7,122 nt of DNA from contig JAKAHF010000104.1 in NCBI GenBank assembly GCA_021815245.1, forward strand, positions 1-7,122. Reading direction: 5' to 3'. Positions 5,242 to 7,122 of this stretch are shown here, piece after piece (the stretch's first letter is position 1; each line of letters starts with the position of its first letter). This DNA comes from Actinomycetes bacterium (GTDB lineage: Bacteria > Actinomycetota > Thermoleophilia > RBG-16-64-13). The notes under the pieces are model-generated. The model was not told the DNA's origin and made no database searches. It saw only the letters and a program-made list of their open reading frames with translations. A program made the translations under genes and the position numbers.

Positions 5242-6672
5242 CTAGTCTTGCCCGGCGATCCCGATGTCCGACCACTTCATGGTGCTCTGTGCCTTCTCGG
5301 CCTCAGGGAACGTCGGGTACCCTTTCTGCGCCCAGTACGGCTTGTAGGCGTCGGCCAACATGTTCGCCGCGATGGTCACCAGATACTGATCCTTCACGGT
5401 CGCAAACGAGAAGTTGGTCAGCTTGCCGTCTACTATTCGCGCGATCGGATTGCTCCCGCCCGCCGAGCTTGCCCGGTTTGGATCGATCTCGGCGCGGGCA
5501 AAGAGCTGGATGATCCCGAGGAGTGATTGCACCGGGTGGCCTCCTTCGTCCAATGCGGCCTTGACCGCGTCGGTGTCGATGCTGCCGGCCCTCACGATCG
5601 CGTCCTCGAGCACTAGCATCTCGTCCATGACGTTGGTGGTGGTGATGTCTGCGCCTCCGTACGTTTTTTCGTAGGCGTCGAGGAACTGCCGCATGCGGGG
5701 GTCCTTCTGGCCGGTGGTGTCGTACGAGGGGCATTCACCCCCTTCGACGATCTCTTTCCCCACCGCTTGGACCAGCTGGTCAAGCTGGTCTTGGCTCAAG
5801 ATCCCGGGAAGGATGATGCCCTTGTAGCCGGCATCGGCCAGGGCGCGATACATCTGCGGAACCGAATTGGGGATCAGGCCGAGATACGCCAGATCGACGC
5901 AGTCGGGGTTGCTGCTTATCGCCTTGGTGGCCACGGCGCTGAAGTCCACGGTAGCCGGATTGACGAACACCGTGCCCAGCGCTTCTACGTCGGGACCTGC
6001 CAGCTTCCACACATTGTTCAGCCCCATGTCAGCGAAGTGGCCCATCTCGTTGTCCGGCTTCACCGATACGTAGCTCTTGACGCCGGCCGCGATGACATCC
6101 TTCTGCACGCGGTACATGAGGCCGCTATTGAAGAAACCTCCGACGGTCCAGTAGTAGCCGACTTTTGGGTCGGCCCCGGCGCCGGTCATGTCGTAGCCGA
6201 TATTGATCACCTTGGCCGGGTCGGTGATGGCGATCTCCATGGGAGGTGCAGCCGCTTGGTTGCCGAGCCAGAACTTCACGCCGTCGTCCAGCACGGCCCG
6301 CTTGCAGTTGTCCGCGGACTTGGTCGCATCGCCCTGGTCGTCGTAGATCACGAACTCGATCATGTAGCTGTCCTCGCCGACCTTCAGGCCGCCGCCGTCG
6401 TTGGTCATCTTCGCGTAGAGCTCAAGCCAGTTCTTCGAGGCGATCCCCATGGGCCCGTTCAAGGATGCTGAAGCTCCGATCTTGAGTGTCTTGGCCTCGG
6501 CGCCGCCTGCGGTTGTCTGAGTGGTGGCGGGGGCTTCGGTGCTGGCGGATGAACCCACGGTCGTACTGGATCCGGTCGTCGCAGCAGGTTCCTGGGTGCC
6601 GCCGCAGGCAGCCAGTGCCAACACAAGGCCTAGGAGCAAGCAAATCGCCAAAGCAAGCGTCTTTCGACTCAT
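5242..6672 (-). CDS. HAAT/Liv-type ABC transporter substrate-binding lipoprotein
   Basis: Extracytoplasmic receptor that captures the ligand and delivers it to the LivHM permease. The 476-residue product starts with a lipoprotein signal peptide: a basic SRK, a hydrophobic stretch at residues 5-22, and a lipobox LAAC with the lipidated Cys at 23. A Thr/Ser/Ala-rich linker (about 26-60) tethers the folded part. The remainder is a periplasmic-binding fold of the Leu/Ile/Val-binding class (Peripla_BP_6-like). It opens with LKIGASASLNGPMG and continues with FVIYDDQGDATKSADNCKR, the usual first strand, ligand loop and ExDDxxD-like segment. It is longer than E. coli LivJ/LivK, as is common for HAAT receptors of aromatic acids, amides or unknown ligands, so I give no liv symbol. 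The start is set by GGAGGG 8 nt upstream and by the signal peptide; a GTG at 6768 in the same frame would add 32 polar residues. The stop is TAG, with 39 nt to livH. The ligand cannot be read from sequence. Confidence 0.93.
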   Translation of the reverse strand: MSRKTLALAICLLLGLVLALAACGGTQEPAATTGSSTTVGSSASTEAPATTQTTAGGAEAKTLKIGASASLNGPMGIASKNWLELYAKMTNDGGGLKVGEDSYMIEFVIYDDQGDATKSADNCKRAVLDDGVKFWLGNQAAAPPMEIAITDPAKVINIGYDMTGAGADPKVGYYWTVGGFFNSGLMYRVQKDVIAAGVKSYVSVKPDNEMGHFADMGLNNVWKLAGPDVEALGTVFVNPATVDFSAVATKAISSNPDCVDLAYLGLIPNSVPQMYRALADAGYKGIILPGILSQDQLDQLVQAVGKEIVEGGECPSYDTTGQKDPRMRQFLDAYEKTYGGADITTTNVMDEMLVLEDAIVRAGSIDTDAVKAALDEGGHPVQSLLGIIQLFARAEIDPNRASSAGGSNPIARIVDGKLTNFSFATVKDQYLVTIAANMLADAYKPYWAQKGYPTFPEAEKAQSTMKWSDIGIAGQD

Positions 6673-6924
6673 CCCTCTTTCCCTCCATGAGTGTCGAGCT
6701 TCACGAACCAAGTCTCTTTCTTCGACGTAGGCAGTCCGGTTGAGAAGAGCCTGTCTGATGTGTGGCACACCCCCTTCCGTGCCTCGTCTACTCGGTAGGC
6801 CTACTCTCGTTCCTGCGAAACACTATTTGGCGCTGTCGCGCGTGGGGACGACGTCGATTCTCGAGGCCAGTCCAGTCCGTGCGAGCGCCTCACTCCAGCC
6901 ATCTAGTATGTATTCGTATTGCGT
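6673..6924 (-). other. Leader region (5' UTR) of the operon, no gene supported
   Basis: This stretch of about 250 nt lies between the predicted transcription start and the ATG of the binding-protein gene. It includes a perfect 10-bp palindrome GTAGGCCTAC (6795-6804) and a 5-bp hairpin GTGTG-G-CACAC (6760-6770). A 33-codon reading frame (6902-6801, minus) has no Shine-Dalgarno and is not called. The frame of the binding protein stays open upstream to a GTG at 6768, but that would bury the signal peptide. I recognise no riboswitch class, T-box or terminator here. Confidence 0.4.
6681..6686 (-). promoter_or_regulatory. Ribosome binding site of the substrate-binding protein
   Basis: GGAGGG on the minus strand sits 8 nt upstream of the ATG at 6672. 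Together with the signal peptide that follows immediately, it decides this start over the in-frame GTG at 6768. Confidence 0.75.
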
Positions 6925-6938
6925 AATAGGATACTAGA
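6902..6938. promoter_or_regulatory. Putative operator: 8-bp inverted repeat overlapping the -10
   Basis: TCTAGTAT (6902-6909) and its exact reverse complement ATACTAGA (6931-6938) are separated by 21 bp. The right arm contains the -10 hexamer of the promoter above, and the left arm lies about 15 to 20 nt downstream of the predicted start. The stretch between the arms is A+T-rich compared with its surroundings. A dimeric regulator bound here would block RNA polymerase, which is a common design for substrate-inducible uptake operons. No regulator gene is visible in the window, so its identity is unknown. The alternative is a chance repeat, or a stem in the leader RNA. Confidence 0.4.
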
Positions 6939-6959
6939 GTCACGCGGGGCAGTTGTCAA
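6931..6959 (-). promoter_or_regulatory. Sigma70-type promoter for the transporter-enzyme operon
   Basis: On the minus strand a perfect -35 hexamer TTGACA (6959-6954) is followed after exactly 17 bp by TAGTAT (6936-6931), which matches the TATAAT -10 consensus at 4 of 6 positions. No TG extended -10 is present. Transcription would start near 6924, leaving a leader of roughly 250 nt before the binding-protein gene at 6672. The -35 lies within the last codons of the upstream partial gene, and that gene's stop falls in the spacer. This is the only good promoter I see ahead of the cluster. The assignment rests on sequence match and position only. Confidence 0.6.
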
Positions 6960-7122
6960 ACGGTGCGAAAGGGAGCCGCAACACCCGCCTCGGATGTCCG
7001 GTGGTGGGTACACGCTTGATCCGGGTGCCGTGGCCGAATGCCCGGAACTCGACAATCTCGAAGCGGTGGTCGGCGCCGTCCGTGAGTGTGGCGTGTGCCA
7101 GGAGAGACAGAGGAGGCGGTCC
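6940..7122 (-). CDS. C-terminal end of an unrecognised protein (partial, runs off right edge)
   Basis: An open minus-strand frame enters at the window edge in phase and runs 60 codons to a TGA at 6942-6940. Third positions are mostly G or C (about four in five by my count), which fits real coding better than the competing frames here. The readable tail includes DGADHRFEIVEFRAFGHG and ends PFDNCPA. It is Arg/His-rich and soluble-looking, with no membrane segment and no motif I can assign to a family. The gene is co-directional with the transporter cluster, and its last codons hold the -35 element of the cluster's promoter. It could be a regulator, an enzyme or the last gene of a preceding operon; nothing here decides. 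A plus-strand frame starting with ATG at 6994 is also open to the edge, but its codon use is less biased. Confidence 0.5.
   Translation of the reverse strand, partial: GPPPLSLLAHATLTDGADHRFEIVEFRAFGHGTRIKRVPTTGHPRRVLRLPFAPFDNCPA

Noticed and set aside
6673..6768. Extending the binding protein to the GTG at 6768
   Set aside because: It would place 32 polar residues ahead of a clear lipoprotein signal peptide. The ATG at 6672 has a good ribosome site.
6801..6902. 33-codon leader peptide frame in the 5' leader
   Set aside because: It has an ATG but no ribosome site, no run of a single amino acid codon suggesting attenuation, and no following terminator.
6994..7122. Plus-strand frame starting with ATG and open to the right edge (divergent gene start)
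   Set aside because: It overlaps the minus-strand partial frame. Its third positions are less G+C-biased and I see no strong ribosome site, although it cannot be fully excluded without more sequence.

Overview
The window carries one co-directional gene cluster read entirely from the minus strand, from about position 6960 down to 114. It is G+C-rich and bacterial. Several features hint at a high-GC Gram-positive, perhaps an actinobacterium: a lipoprotein binding protein with a Thr/Ser/Ala-rich linker after the lipobox cysteine, GTG and TTG starts, and strong purine-rich Shine-Dalgarno sites. The lineage is an inference and is not proven by anything in the window.

Layout in transcription order: a partial unrecognised gene enters from the right edge (7122 to 6940). 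A promoter (perfect TTGACA, 17-bp spacer, TAGTAT) lies over and just after the end of that gene, and its -10 sits inside an inverted repeat that looks like an operator. A leader of about 250 nt follows. Next come the five components of a HAAT/Liv-type (branched-chain amino acid family) ABC importer: lipoprotein binding protein (6672-5242), LivH permease (5202-4327), LivM permease (4327-3356), LivG ATPase (3359-2577) and LivF ATPase (2587-1880). Three small putative enzymes follow without any visible break: a SnoaL/NTF2-like protein with a long C-terminal extension (1858-995), a single-module VOC (glyoxalase/epimerase/dioxygenase fold) protein (992-603), and a fused two-domain 4-oxalocrotonate-tautomerase-like protein (530-114). 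Positions 1-113 hold no gene I can support.

The genes are tightly packed. There are overlaps of 1, 4 and 11 nt within livH-M-G-F and gaps of 2, 21, 39 and 72 nt elsewhere, so a single transcript and translational coupling are likely. The combination suggests that the importer brings in an organic acid or cyclic/unsaturated compound and that the three downstream enzymes isomerise, dehydrate or otherwise process it. HAAT importers of this type are known to carry aromatic acids, amides and other small organic acids as well as leucine, isoleucine and valine, and no amino-acid catabolic gene is present here.

The point most worth following up is the tautomerase. Its real start is a GTG with a well-placed Shine-Dalgarno, which puts proline directly after the initiator Met. 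That gives the catalytic Pro-1 of the superfamily, while the two fused halves appear to have divided the other catalytic positions between them. No CRISPR array, tRNA, rRNA, insertion sequence or phage feature was seen.
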